A stretch of 64,000 nucleotides of DNA from Phymorhynchus buccinoides (GCA_017654935.2 CM065693.1:59376345-59440344); one strand, 5' to 3'. Shown: positions 21,966-34,815, numbered from the stretch's first letter. Numbers and translations are program-made. The notes: generated by a model not told the origin, from the letters alone.

Positions 21966-24895
21966 AACACCACAACACACACAGGTCATACAACATACAC
22001 AGGTGATACAACATCACAACATACACAGGTGATACATCATCACAACATGTACAGGTGATACATCATCACAACATGCACAGGTGATACATCACAACATACA
22101 CAGGTGATACAACACAACATACACAGGTGATACACAACATACACAGGTGATACAACACAACATACACAGGTGATACAACACAACATGCACAGGTGATACA
22201 ACATCACAACATACACAGGTGATACATCACAACATACACAGGTGATACAACATCACAACATACACAGGTGATACAACATCACAACATACACAGGTGATAC
22301 AACATCACAACATACACAGGTGATACAACATCACAACATACACAGGTGATACAACACAACATACACAGGTGATACATCACAACATACACAGGTGATACAA
22401 CACAACATACACAGGTGATACAACATCACAACATACACAGGTGATACAACATCACAACATACACAGGTGATACAACATCACAACATACACAGGTGATACA
22501 ACAACACAACATACACAGGTGATACATCACAACATACACAGGTGATACAACAACACAACATACACAGGTGATACAACATCACAACATACACAGGTGATAC
22601 ATCACAACATACACAGGTGATACAACACAACATACACAGGTGATACAACATCACAACATACACAGGTGATACAACATCACAACATACACAGGTGATACAA
22701 CATCACAACATACACAGGTGATACAACACAACATACACAGGTGATACAACATCACAACATACACAGGTGATACATCAACACAACATACACAGTGATACAA
22801 CATCACAACATACACAGGTGATACAACACACAACATACACAGGTGATACATCACAACATACACAGGTGATACAACATCACAACATACACAGTGATACAAC
22901 ATCACAACATACACAGGTGATACAACATCACAACATACACAGGTGATACAACATCACAACATACACAGGTGATACAACATCACAACATACACAGGTGATA
23001 CAACATCACAACATACACAGGTGATACAACACAACATACACAGGTGATACAACATCACAACATACACAGGTGATACAACATCACAACATACACAGGTGAT
23101 ACATCACAACATACACAGGTGATACAACATCACACATACACAGGTGATACAACATCACAACATACACAGGTGATACATCACAACATACACAGGTGATACA
23201 ACACAACATACACAGGTGATACAACACAACATACACAGGTGATACAACATCACAACATACACAGGTGATACAACATCACAACATACACAGTGATACAACA
23301 CAACATGCACAGGTGATACATCACAACATACACAGGTGATACAACATCACAACATACACAGGTGATACAACATCACAACATACACAGGTGATACAACACA
23401 ACATACACAGGTGATACAACACAACATACACAGGTGATACAACATCACAACATACACAGGTGATACAACACACAACATACACAGGTGATACATCACAACA
23501 TACACAGGTGATACAACAACACAACATACACAGGTGATACAACAACACAACATACACAGGTGATACAACATCACAACATACACAGGTGATACAACATCAC
23601 AACATACACAGGTGATACAACATCACAACATACACAGGTGATACAAAATCACAACATACACAGGTGATACATCATCACAACATACACAGGTGATACAACA
23701 CAACATACACAGGTGATACAACACAACATACACAGGTGATACATCACAACATACACAGTGATACAACATCACAACATACACAGGTGATACAACATCACAA
23801 CATACACAGGTGATACAACACAACATACACAGGTGATACAACATCACAACATACACAGTGATACAACACAACATGCACAGGTGATACATCACAACATACA
23901 CAGTGATACAACATCACAACATACACAGGTGATACATCACAACATACACAGGTGATACAACACAACATACACAGGTGATACAACATCACAACATACACAG
24001 GTGATACAACACAACATACACAGGTGATACATCACAACATACACAGGTGATACAACATGACAACATGCACAGGTGATACAACATCACAACATACACAGGT
24101 GATACAACATCACAACATACACAGGTGATACATCACAACATACACAGGTGATACAACATCACAACATACACAGGTGATACATCACAACATACACAGGTGA
24201 TACAACATCACAGGTGATACAACATCACAACATGCACAGGTGATACATCACAACATACACAGGTGATACAACATCACAACATACACAGGTGATACATCAC
24301 AACATACACAGTGATACAACATAACAGGTGATACAACATCACAGGTGATACAACATCACAACATGCACAGGTGATACAACATCACAACATGCACAGGTGA
24401 TACAACATCACAACATACACAGTGATACAACATCACAGGTGATACAACATCACAGGTGATACAACATCACAACATACACAGGTGCTACATCACAGGTGAT
24501 ACAACATCACAACATACACAGGTGATACAACACAACATACACAGGTGATACATCACAACATACACAGGTGATACAACATCACAACATGCACAGGTGATAC
24601 AACACAACATACACAGGTGATACATCACAACATACACAGGTGATACAACATCACAACATACACAGGTGATACAACATCACAACATGCACAGGTGATACAA
24701 CACAACATGCACAGGTGATACAACACAACATACACAGGTGATACAACACAACATACACAGGTAATACAACATCACAACATGCACAGGTGATACAACACAA
24801 CATACACAGGTGATACATCACAACATACACAGGTGATACAACATTACAACATGCACAGGTGATACAACATCACAACATGCACAGGAATGAAAGAA
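21966..24895. repeat. 26-bp array
   Basis: About 110 units of GATACAACATCACAACATAC plus ACAGGT, with 3-9 bp deletion variants. On the minus strand the unit portion ATGTTGTGATGTTG is the same as the tract immediately before the acceptor of the adjacent exon (TTGTGATGTTGCCCACAG), so the array appears to be seeded in that polypyrimidine/GT tract. All long frames here are translations of the repeat. Confidence 0.96.
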
Positions 24896-25370
24896 AACAA
24901 ACAGGACTAGGAGCAACAATTGAGGGTAAACATGGATAATCTCAACACGACTTTATTTCCTTTTTCTTTGGCACCGTTCTTCTCAAGCCCATTCAGAATT
25001 AGATAGCATAATCACATTCATGGACACGTACCATATGTGTCTGACTATAATGCGATACTTTCTTTCCAGAGTGAAACCCCTGCGTCTTATGACTACAAAC
25101 AAACATAGCAACAAATATATATAGTAATAAAACATGATAATATAATCTGATTGTTGAATCAAATGTGGGCTATACGCCTTGTGATCCGGGGCGTCTTATA
25201 GTCTGAAAATCTGGCAACATATCAAACAACAATTAGCAGTACATCTTGCAAGCGCTCAGTCCACTTAAACCACATTGTGTCCATTCAAACATTTTATCAA
25301 ATAAAAAGTCCTTAAAGTCACGGTTAAAGCATGACCAAAAACCTTTTTTTCATCTTTACTCTGGCCTTAC
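24896..25370. other. Intron segment with candidate MITE
   Basis: Unique intron sequence next to the donor of exon 25371-25508. Between 25040 and 25206 the ends TCTGACTATAATGCG and GCGTCTTATAGTCTGA form imperfect inverted repeats, with an internal GCGTCTTATGACTA copy. This is compatible with a roughly 165-bp non-autonomous DNA transposon, but no target duplication is clear. Confidence 0.4.
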
Positions 25371-25508
25371 CTTGAAGAAGTCAGCCACAATGGCAGCAGG
25401 AAGTCTGAACCTGCCACAGGTGGCAGCACACTGTTGCCAATAGCGACGGCGGATGACGGCAGACGTCCACACTCCTGATTTCTGCAGCTGCCGTTTTTCG
25501 TTGATCAG
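25371..25508 (-). CDS. SPG11: SPG11 (spatacsin) exon, W-C-FF segment
   Basis: A 138-nt, 46-codon exon in phase 0 at both ends, with acceptor CCCTTTCCAG|CTGATC and donor TTCAAG|GTAAGG. It reads LINEKRQLQKSGVW near the start, RRRYWQQCAATC in the middle and PAAIVADFFK at the end. This is the characteristic spatacsin stretch of a W, then a bulky-residue W..C motif, then a P..A..FF end, following the AGL exon. The exon is preceded by 26 copies of its own acceptor. The same exon occurs in inverted orientation at 5371-5508. Confidence 0.85.
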
Positions 25509-26812
25509 CTGGAAAGGGTTAACGCAAATCATCAGGCATCATGGACAACTACTGTCAGCTGGAAAGGGTCACATCATCAGGTATGATGGAAAACTACTGT
25601 CAGCTGGAAAGGGTTAACACACATCGTCAGGTATGATGGAAAACTACTGTCAGCTGGAAAGGGTTAACGCACATCGTCAGGTATGATGGAAAACTACTGT
25701 CAGCTGGAAAGGGTTAACACACATCGTCAGGTATGATGGAAAACTACTGTCAGCTGGAAAGGGTTAACACACATCGTCAGGTATGATGGAAAACTACTGT
25801 CAGCTGGAAAGGGTTAACACACATCGTCAGGTATGATGGAAAACTACTGTCAGCTGGAAAGGGTTAACACACATCATCAGGTATGATGGAAAACTACTGT
25901 CAGCTGGAAAGGGTTAACACACATCGTCAGGTATGATGGAAAACTACTGTCAGCTGGAAAGGGTTAACACACATCATCAGGTATGATGGAAAACTACTGT
26001 CAGCTGGAAAGGGTTAACACACATCATCAGGTATGATGGAAAACTACTGTCAGCTGGAAAGGGTTAACGCACATCGTCAGGTATGATGGAAAACTACTGT
26101 CAGCTGGAAAGGGTTAACACACATCGTCAGGTATGATGGAAAACTACTGTCAGCTGGAAAGGGTTAACGCACATGGTCAGGTATGATGGAAAACTACTGT
26201 CAGCTGGAAAGGGTTAACGCACATGGTCAGGTATGATGGAAAACTACTGTCAGCTGGAAAGGGTTAACGCACATGGTCAGGTATGATGGAAAACTACTGT
26301 CAGCTGGAAAGGGTTAACACACATCGTCAGGTATGATGGAAAACTACTGTCAGCTGGAAAGGGTTAACACACATCGTCAGGTATGATGGAAAACTACTGT
26401 CAGCTGGAAAGGGTTAACGCACATCGTCAGGTATGATGGAAAACTACTGTCAGCTGGAAAGGGTTAACACACATCGTCAGGTATGATGGAAAACTACTGT
26501 CAGCTGGAAAGGAAAGGGTTAACAAAGGGTTAACACACATCATCAGGTATGATGGAAAACTACTGTCAGCTGGAAAGGGTTAACACACATCGTCAGGTAT
26601 GATGGAAAACTACTGTCAGCAGGAAAGGGTTAACACACATCATCAGGTATGATGGAAAACTACTGTCAGCTGGAAAGGGTTAACGCACATCGTCAGGTAT
26701 GATGGAAAACTACTGTCAGCTGGAAAGGGTTAACGCACATCGTCAGGTATGATGGAAAACTACTGTCAGCTGGAAAGGGTTAACGCACATCGTCAGGTAT
26801 GATGGAAAACTA
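25509..26812 (-). repeat. 50-bp acceptor-bearing array
   Basis: About 26 units of 50 bp. On the minus strand each ends GTTAACCCTTTCCAG and restarts with CTGACAGTAGTTTTCCATCA. The last unit joins the exon, whose own acceptor and first four bases (CTGA) are the same. Each unit therefore carries a full polypyrimidine tract and AG. Unit length is not a multiple of three. Confidence 0.96.
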
Positions 26813-27329
26813 TGTTGAACGACAAATGCCCCAACGCCTGTTACATTTTTCCAGCTGTAATATTTTTTTTAAAGTGTTTCCTTTGACAAACAACAACCCC
26901 ATGTAACAGTTTAGTTACATAACAAAAAATACACAATTATTGATATAGGTCACATGTGCGAAAACATATAACTGAAAACTACAGTACAGTACTTATAACA
27001 CAACATTCTGGGAACACAGTTTTTTGTGCATTAACCATAACTTGTGATAAGCATTAAGTGAAAATAATAAAGGTCCGTTCAAACATTTTTTTAAATTATT
27101 ATTATTTTTTTTTTTTTGGCCCTTGCAAAGGTTCTCTTTTCTCCAATGATTTGCACATTCAAACAAAAATTAATGCAAACATCATCAATAAGTATGAATA
27201 GCTTATTAACAATCCAATTATACCATAACATCGAAAATGGAGCAAATAGGCATAGTGTTTACATATGCATACAACTTCATCTTTTTCATGTACAAACATA
27301 ATACCTACAAATCAAAGTCTACAAGAATA
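26813..27329. other. AT-rich intronic sequence
   Basis: Unique AT-rich DNA with several A/T runs, probably the 3' untranslated part of the neighbouring LINE fragment or plain intron. No exon seen. Confidence 0.45.
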
Positions 27330-27990
27330 CATGACATGCTAATAGGGGTTTATTTTACATTTATATACCCACTCACCCATAGTAGCTAAATAAAAGATAA
27401 ACCTTGGTCCATTCTGTAATTTTCATCACAACCTAATAATGCAATGCAAGCAGTGAATGATAATCTGTCACAATGCACACACTTATTTTTTATAAAATTT
27501 TCTATTTCTTCCCAAAAGGTTCTGGTATGTACACATGCCCATAAATAATGAAAAACGGTGTCTTTTTCTGCATTACAAAAACTGCACAAGTTATTTTCTT
27601 ATGACGTGTATACCATTTTTTCTCATATACATTTTAATCGTATTAATAGATCCTAAAGCATCCAGAGGACGAGCATTCAAGCCCTACTTTTGATTAAGTT
27701 CATTCATATTTAAGAATGATCCATTATTTTTTAAAAGGTCTTTAACATAAATTATGTTTTTGTCTGCCCAATCTGGAAAATATAATATTTTATCATCAAT
27801 CTTGAATTTTTCGTTGAAAAAAATGGGTTCCATCAAAAGATCTTCTGGCTCGGATGTTTCAGTTTTGTAAAACATGTGGTAGGCATCAAAAACGTCTTTC
27901 CAAAATGGATTAACATTGGCTTTTTTCAGTTTTCCAGGTCCAAATTTGTGAATTGTTCAAACATTTTTGTGCGTTAACCAATACTTCATG
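27330..27990 (-). mobile_element. LINE reverse transcriptase, C-terminal fragment
   Basis: On the minus strand, NPFWKDVFDAYHMFYK is followed by EPIFFNEKFKIDDKI and YFPDWADKNIIYVKDLL, and after a frameshift by CSFCNAEKDTVFHYLWAC with THTFWEEIENFI-type residues. This order (post-thumb NPFW.DV, F.E.I...K...W...I..I.DLL, then the zinc-binding C.FC...E...H....C...FW) is typical of the end of LINE ORF2 of the L1/Tx1-like and related clades. The upstream reverse transcriptase core is absent and the frame is broken, so this is a dead 5'-truncated copy within an SPG11 intron. Confidence 0.75.
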
Positions 27991-28085
27991 TTATCCAGTT
28001 TTGTGTTAAGAGTACTCCACTGTACTTTAAAAAGAAACAAAGCTTTGATGCACAAATCTCTCCTATCTCAAACACTTCACACCCA

Positions 28086-29404
28086 GAGTACTGCAGACAT
28101 GCTAATCTCACCTGTGTGCTGACCACGGCAGACTACTGACCACTGCAGACATGCTAATCTCACCTGTGTGCTGACCACTGCAGACATGTTAATCTCACCT
28201 GTGTGCTGACCACTGCAGACATGCTAATCTATTGACCATTGCAGACATGCTAATCTCACCTGTGTGCTGACCACTGCAGACATGTTAATCTACTGACCAC
28301 TGCAGTGCTGACCACTGCAGACATGGTGCTAATCTACTGACCACTGCAGACATGTTAATCTACTGACCACTGCAGACATGCTAATCTCACCTGTATGCTG
28401 ACCACTGCAGACATGTTAATCTACTGACCACTGCAGACATGCTAATCTCACCTGTGTGCTGACCACTGCAGACATGCTAATCTCACCTGTGTGCTGACCA
28501 CTGCAGACATGCTAATCTCACCTGTGTGCTGACCACTGCAGACATGTTAATCTCACCTGTCTACTGCAAACTGCAGACATGCTAATCTCACCTGTGTACT
28601 GACCACTGCAGACATGTTAATCTACTGTGTCTACTGACCACTGCAGACATGCTAATCTCACCTGTGTGCTGACCAGTGCAGACATGTTAATCTCACCTGT
28701 GTGCTGACCACTGCAGACATGCTAATCTCACCTGTGTGCTGACCACTGCAGACATGTTAATCTACTGACCACTGCAGACATGTTAATTTACTGATCACTG
28801 CAGACATGCTAATCTCACCTGTGTGCTGACCACTGCAGACATGCTAATTTACTGACCACTGCAGACATGTTAATCTCACCTGTGTTCTGACCACTGCAGA
28901 CATGTTAATATCTCACCTGTGTGCTGACCACTGCAGACATGTTAATCTCACCTGTGTGCTGACCACTGCAGACATGTTAATCTACTGACCACTGCAGACA
29001 TGTTAATCTCACCTGTGTGCTGACCACTGCAGACATGTTTATCTACTGACCACTGCAGACATGTTAATCTACTGACCACTGCAGACATGTTAATCTCACC
29101 TGTGTGCGGACCACTGCAGACATGTTAATCTACTGACCACTGCAGACATGTTAATCTCACCTGTGTGCTGACCACTGCAGACATGTTAATCTACTGACCA
29201 CTGCAGACATGCTAATCTCACCTGTGTGCTGACCACTGCAGACATGTTAATCTTACCTGTGTGCGGACCACTGCAGACATGCTAATTTACTGACCACTGC
29301 AGACATGTTAATCTACTGACCACTGCAGACATGTTAATCTCACCTGTGTGCTGACCACTGCAGACATGCTAATTTACTGACCACTGCAGACATGTTAATC
29401 TCAC
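28086..29404 (-). repeat. 35-bp donor-bearing array
   Basis: On the minus strand each full unit is TCTGCAGTGGTCAGCACACAG|GTGAGATTAACATG: the last 21 nt of the adjacent exon, its donor and 14 nt of intron. Shorter units lack the donor (TCAGTAGATTAACATG). About 40 units are present. At 35 bp the unit shifts frame, so run-through would soon terminate. Confidence 0.95.
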
Positions 29405-29536
29405 CTGTGTGCTGACCACTGCAGACAGGTCCAGGCCGGCGTACTGCCCAAAGGTGCAGGCGTCCTCATAGTGTCCCCCTGCCATCAGGGCATCCAGGGC
29501 TTTCTGGCTCTGCTGCAGGAACAGACTCCTGGCCTG

Positions 29537-29581
<45 letters not shown>

Positions 29582-29703
29582 ATGCTGGGTTCTGGAGGAG
29601 TCCCTGGGAGGGTGCTGGGCGAACAGGTGAGGCAGGTGGATGTCCCTCACCTGGCATCGGTGCAGCACTGCCAGCATCTTGTGCAGGTGGCTGAAATCCA
29701 GCA
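29405..29703 (-). CDS. SPG11: SPG11 (spatacsin) exon with polyglutamine tract
   Basis: A 299-nt exon, phase 1 in and phase 0 out, with acceptor ATATCTTTTCAG|TGCTGG and donor CACACAG|GTGAGA. It reads VLDFSHLHKMLAVLHRC, then a variable segment with HHHH and eleven Q (CAG repeat), then SQKALDALMAGGHYEDAC and FGQYAGLDLSAVV. The A..A...AGL.L..V pattern before the next exon's W/FF segment is the spatacsin arrangement. The splice junctions join 31783-31885 (FD|V) and 25371-25508 (STQ|LINE) without frameshift. The polyQ/His insert is probably a loop between helices and length-variable. Confidence 0.85.
29535..29584 (-). repeat. Coding CAG/CAT microsatellite
   Basis: Inside the SPG11 exon the minus strand reads four CAT codons and then eleven CAG codons, giving a His-Gln tract. 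Being in frame and pure, it is expected to vary in length between individuals. Confidence 0.95.
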
Positions 29704-29737
29704 CTGAAAAGATATGAAATAACTGACAACAGCACAT

Positions 29738-31660
29738 GTAGGGATGGGTGGATCATGTGTCTGATGACACACCACCCTGATATGAACCCAGCACTGACAA
29801 CAGCACATGTAGGGATCGGTGGATCATGCCTGTGTCTGATGACACACCACCCTGATATGAACCCAGCACTGACAACAGCACATGTAGGGATGGGTGGATC
29901 ATGTGTCTGATGACACACCACCCTGATATGAACCCAGCACTGACAACAGCACATGTAGGGATGGGTGGATCATGCCTGTGTCTGATGACACACCACCCTG
30001 ATATGAACCCAGCACTGACAACAGCACATGTAGGGATGGGTGGATCATGCCTGTGTCTGATGACACACCACCCTGATATGAACCCAGCACTGACAACAGC
30101 ACATGTAGGGATGGGTGGATCATGTGTCTGATGATACACCACCCTGATATGAACCCAGCACTGACAACAGCACATGTAGGGATGGGTGGATCATGTGTCT
30201 GATGACACACCACCCTGATATGAACCCAGCACTGACAACAGCACATGTAGGGATGGGTGGATCATGCCTGTGTCTGATGACACACCACCCTGATATGAAC
30301 CCAGCACTGACAACAGCACATGTAGGGATCGGTGGATCATGCCTGTGTCTGATGACACACCACCCTGATATGAACCCAGCACTGACAACAGCACATGTAG
30401 GGATGGGTGGATCATGCCTGTGTCTGATGACACACCACCCTGATATGAACCCAGCACTGACAACAGCACATGTAGGGATGGGTGGATCATGTGTCTGATG
30501 ACACACCACCCTGATATGAACCCAGCACTGACAACAGCACATGTAGGGATAGGTGGATCATGCCTGTGTCTGATGACACACCACCCTGATATGAACCCAG
30601 CACTGACAACAGCACATGTAGGGATGGGTGGATCATGTGTCTGATGACACACCACCCTGATATGAACCCAGCACTGACAACAGCACATGTAGGGATGGGT
30701 GGATCATGTGTCTGATGACACACCACCCTGATATGAACCCAGCACTGACAACAGCACATGTAGGGATGGGTGGATCATGCCTGTGACACTGATGACACAC
30801 CACCCTGATATGAACCCAGCACTGACAACAGCACATGTAGGGATGGGTGGATCATGTGTCTGATGACACACCACCCTGATATGAACCCAGCACTGACAAC
30901 AACACATGTAGGGATGGGTGGATCATGCCTGTGTCTGATGACACACCACCCTGATATGAACCCAGCACTGACAACAACACATGTAGGGATGGGTGGATCA
31001 TGCCTGTGTCTGATGACACACCACCCTGATATGAACCCAGCACTGACAACAGCACATGTAGGGATGGGTGGATCATGTGTCTGATGACACACCACCCTGA
31101 TATGAACCCAGCACTGACAACAGCACATGTAGGGATGGGTGGATCATGCCTGTGTCTGATGACACACCACCCTGATATGAACCCAGCACTGACAACAGCA
31201 CATGTAGGGATGGGTGGATCATGTGTCTGATGATACACCACCCTGATATGAACCCAGCACTGACAACAGCACATGTGGGATGGGTGGATCATGATGACAC
31301 ACCACCCTGATATGAACCCAGCACTGACAACAGCACATGTAGGGATGGGTGGATCATGCCTGTGTCTGATGACACACCACCCTGATATGAACCCAGCACT
31401 GACAACAGCACATGTAGGGATGGGTGGATCATGTGTCTGATGACACACCACCCTGATATGAACCCAGCACTGACAACAGCACATGTAGGGATGGGTGGAT
31501 CATGTGTCTGATGACACACCACCCTGATATGAACCCAGCACTGACAACAGCACATGTAGGGATCATGATGACACACCACCCTGATATGAACCCAGCACTG
31601 ACAACAGCACATGTAGGGATGGGTGGATCATGTGTCTGATGACACACCACCCTGATATGA
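29738..31660 (-). repeat. 71/75-bp acceptor-related array
   Basis: About 26 units of 71 bp, or 75 bp with a CCTG insertion. On the minus strand each contains ACATGTGCTGTTGTCAG|TGCTGG then GTTCATATC. The adjacent exon has the same ACATGTGCTGTTGTCAG, a TTATTTCATATCTTTTCAG acceptor and TGCTGG as first exon bases. The unit thus carries an AG|TGCTGG acceptor copy. The 71/75 alternation produces the frame switching seen in the overlapping pseudo-frames. Confidence 0.93.
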
Positions 31661-31782
31661 ACTCAATTTATTTTTGTATGATGGAGGGTGAATAATCTTC
31701 ATTGAAAATGTTCAATGCAAACAAATTTCAGGGGTGTGGGGTGTGAATAAAGTCGAGTATATCCCAGAATTGTCCCCCTTAC
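31661..31782. other. Intron start after exon 31783-31885
   Basis: Short unique sequence directly downstream of the donor ATG|GTAAGGGGG, before the 71/75-bp array begins. Confidence 0.6.
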
Positions 31783-31885
31783 CATCGAAGCTGAAGACGA
31801 GGGCAATGTTTTCCTCGGCCAACAGCCGCAGCAGGTGAAGAGCGTCGTGCACACTGACACACTGCAGCAGCTGACAGTGCAGCAC
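31783..31885 (-). CDS. SPG11: SPG11 (spatacsin) exon, most N-terminal one readable
   Basis: A 103-nt exon, phase 0 in and phase 1 out, with acceptor TTGTGTTCCAG|GTGCTGC and donor TTCGATG|GTAAGG. It encodes VLHCQLLQCVSVHDALHL and LRLLAEENIALVFSFD: a helix pair followed by the hydrophobic end that continues into VLDFSHLHKML of the next exon. Identity rests mainly on the phase-perfect joining to the following spatacsin exons. Its first 24 nt and acceptor are repeated about 50 times upstream. The exons preceding it are not seen in this window. Confidence 0.78.
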
Positions 31886-34425
31886 CTGGAACACAACAAA
31901 CAAACAAACAGTCTGCAGCAGTTGACAGTGCAACACCTGGAACACAACAAACAAACAGTCTGCAGCAGGTGACAGTGCAACACCTGGAACACAACAAACA
32001 AACAAACTGTCTGCAGCAGCTGACAGTGCAACACCTGGAACACAACAAACAAACAACTAGTCTGCAGCAGGTGACAGTGCAACACCTGGAACACAACAAA
32101 CAAACAAACAGTCTGCAGCAGTTGACAGTGCAACACCTGGAACACAACAAACAAACAAACAGTCTGCAGCAGCTGACAGTGCAACACCTGGAACACAACA
32201 AACAAACAACCAGTCTGCAGCAGCTGACAGTGCAACACCTGGAACACAACAAACAAACAAACAGTCTGCAGCAGCTGACAGTGCAACACCTGGAACACAA
32301 CAAACAAACAAACAGTCTGCAGCAGCTGACAGTGCAACACCTGGAACACAACAAACAAACAACCAGTCTGCAGCAGGTGACAGTGCAACACCTGGAACAC
32401 AACAAACAAACAACAGTCTGCAGCAGGTGACAGTGCAACACCTGGAACACAACAAACAAACAAACAGTCTGCAGCAGCTGACAGTGCAACACCTGGAACA
32501 CAACAATCTGCAGCAGGTGACAGTGCAACACCTGGAACACAACAAACAAACAAACAGTCTGCAGAAGTTGACGGTGCAACACCTGGAACACAACAAACAA
32601 ACAAACAGTCTGCAGCAGCTGACAGTGCAACACCTGGAACACAACAAACAAACAAACAGTCTGCAGCAGCTGACAGTGCAACACCTGGAACACAACAAAC
32701 AAACAAACAGTCTGCAGCAGGTGACAGTGCAACACCTGGAACACAACAAACAAACAAACAGTCTGCAGCAGCTGACAGTGCAACACCTGGAACACAACAA
32801 ACAAACAAACAGTCTGCAGCAGCTGACAGTGCAACACCTGGAACACAACAATCTGCAGCAGCTGACAGTGCAACACCTGGAACACAACAAACAAACAAAC
32901 AGTCTGCAGCAGTTGACAGTGCAACACCTGGAACACAACAAACAAACAAACAGTCTGCAGAAGTTGACGGTGCAACACCTGGAACACAACAAACAAACAA
33001 ACAGTCTGCAGAAGTTGACGGTGCAACACCTGGAACACAACAAACAAACAAACAGTCTGCAGCAGCTGACAGTGCAACACCTGGAACACAACAAACAAAC
33101 AAACAGTCTGCAGCAGCTGACAGTGCAACACCTGGAACACAACAAACAAACAAACAGTCTGCAGCAGCTGACAGTGCAACACCTGGAACACAACAAACAA
33201 ACAAACAGTCTGCAGCAGTTGACAGTGCAACACCTGGAACACAACAAACAAACAAACAGTCTGCAGCAGTTGACAGTGCAACACCTGGAACACAACAAAC
33301 AAACAAACAGTCTGCAGCAGCTGACAGTGCAACACCTGGAACACAACAAACAAACAAACAGTCTGCAGCAGCTGACAGTGCAACACCTGGAACACAACAA
33401 ACAAACAAACAGTCTGCAGCAGTTGACAGTGCAACACCTGGAACACAACAAACAAACAAACAGTCTGCAGCAGGTGACAGTGCAACACCTGGAACACAAC
33501 AAACAAACAAACAGTCTGCAGCAGGTGACAGTGCAACACCTGGAACACAACAAACAAACAAACAGTCTGCAGCAGCTGACAGTGCAACACCTGGAACACA
33601 ACAAACAAACAAACAGTCTGCAGCAGCTGACAGTGCAACACCTGGAACACAACAAACAAACAAACAGTCTGCAGCAGGTGACAGTGCAACACCTGGAACA
33701 CAGCAAACAAACAAACAGTCTGCAGCAGCTGACAGTGCAACACCTGGAACACAACAAACAAACAACCAGTCTGCAGCAGCTGACAGTGCAACACCTGGAA
33801 CACAACAAACAAACAAACAGTCTGCAGCAGTTGACAGTGCAACACCTGGAACACAACAAACAAACAAAGTCTGCAGCAGGTGACAGTGCAACACCTGGAA
33901 CACAACAAACAAACAAACTGTCTGCAGCAGCTGACAGTGCAACACCTGGAACACAACAAACAAACAAACAGTCTGCAGCAGTTGACAGTGCAACACCTGG
34001 AACACAACAAACAAACAAACAGTCTGCAGCAGGTGACAGTGCAACACCTGGAACACAGCAAACAAACAAACAGTCTGCAGCAGCTGACAGTGCAACACCT
34101 GGAACACAACAAACAAACAAACAGTCTGCAGCAGCTGACAGTGCAACACCTGGAACACAACAAACAAACAAACAGTCTGCAGCAGCTGACAGTGCAACAC
34201 CTGGAACACAACAAACAAACAAACAGTCTGCAGCAGGTGACAGTGCAACACCTGGAACACAACAAACAACAATCTGCAGCAGGTGGCAGTGCAACACCTG
34301 GAACACAACAAACAAACAAACAGTCTGCAGCAGGTGACAGTGCAACACCTGGAACACAACAAACAACAATCTGCAGCAGGTGGCAGTGCAACACCTGGAA
34401 CACAACAAACAGTCTGCAGGCAACA
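31886..34425 (-). repeat. 51-bp acceptor-bearing array
   Basis: About 50 units. On the minus strand each contains TTTGTTGTGTTCCAG followed by GTGTTGCACTGTCAGCTGCT, the acceptor and first 24 nt of the adjacent exon. Exact 51-bp units are stop-free in the exon frame (VLHCQLLQT then VCLFVVFQ), so acceptor choice could in principle add 17-residue blocks. Shortened units shift frame at several points. The 636- to 980-codon frames on both strands are artefacts of this composition. Confidence 0.97.
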
Positions 34426-34813
34426 TTGTAACATATTTTGTGACAGTGAGTCTCTCCCCATGGGGATACCGGGGGGGGGGGGGGGTGGGGTGTCTTTTTG
34501 TACAAATAGTTTCCTCCAACTTCTGGAAGTTCTTTGTTTAAAAAAAAAAAAATCATATATTTTTTTTTTCTTTTGAGCTCCTCCGAAATCAGAATGTGTT
34601 GGCTGTATAGGGAGACCAATGAAACTGAAAACTGGACACATATATACCTGTACCCATTATGGCCTTATGGCCTGGGAACGCAGAAGAAGAAGAAGTAATG
34701 TATTTTACGGACTATGGCTGGATACCAGCTGTCATCAGAGCCGCCATGTTGGGACATAGTATTTTATGAACTATAGCTGGATACCATCTAACTAGTAAGA
34801 TCTTGTTGAATGC
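34426..34813. other. Unique intronic sequence with homopolymers
   Basis: Contains a 14-G run near 34470, long A and T runs near 34540-34570, and a duplicated AGCTGGATACCA motif near 34715 and 34770. No exon recognised. Confidence 0.5.
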
Positions 34814-34815
34814 TA

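Larger units (their letters stand above)
2107..28804. repeat. Giant inverted repeat (two arms of about 13.3 kb)
   Basis: Bases 2107-15529 read as the reverse complement of 15530-28804, array by array and exon by exon. The exon at 25371-25508 (minus) recurs at 5371-5508 (plus) with the same 138 nt, and the exon at 21487-21729 recurs at 9174-9416 with the same 243 nt. The unique flanks near 5520-5950 and 24900-25370 also mirror each other. The arms differ in array copy number and in patches of indel noise that are heavier in the left arm. There is almost no spacer. The left arm ends at a gap, while the right arm continues coherently into more SPG11 exons. An assembly fold-back is the simplest reading; a real palindromic duplication is the alternative. 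Confidence 0.93.

Noticed and set aside
22000..24890. CRISPR-like regularity of the 26-bp array
   Set aside because: Units are directly abutting with no unique spacers, and the sequence is clearly eukaryotic.
31699..34641. Frames of 980, 946, 820 and 636 codons on both strands
   Set aside because: These are translations of the 51-bp array. Several overlapping frames on both strands are open because the unit is stop-free, and frame changes coincide with shortened units.
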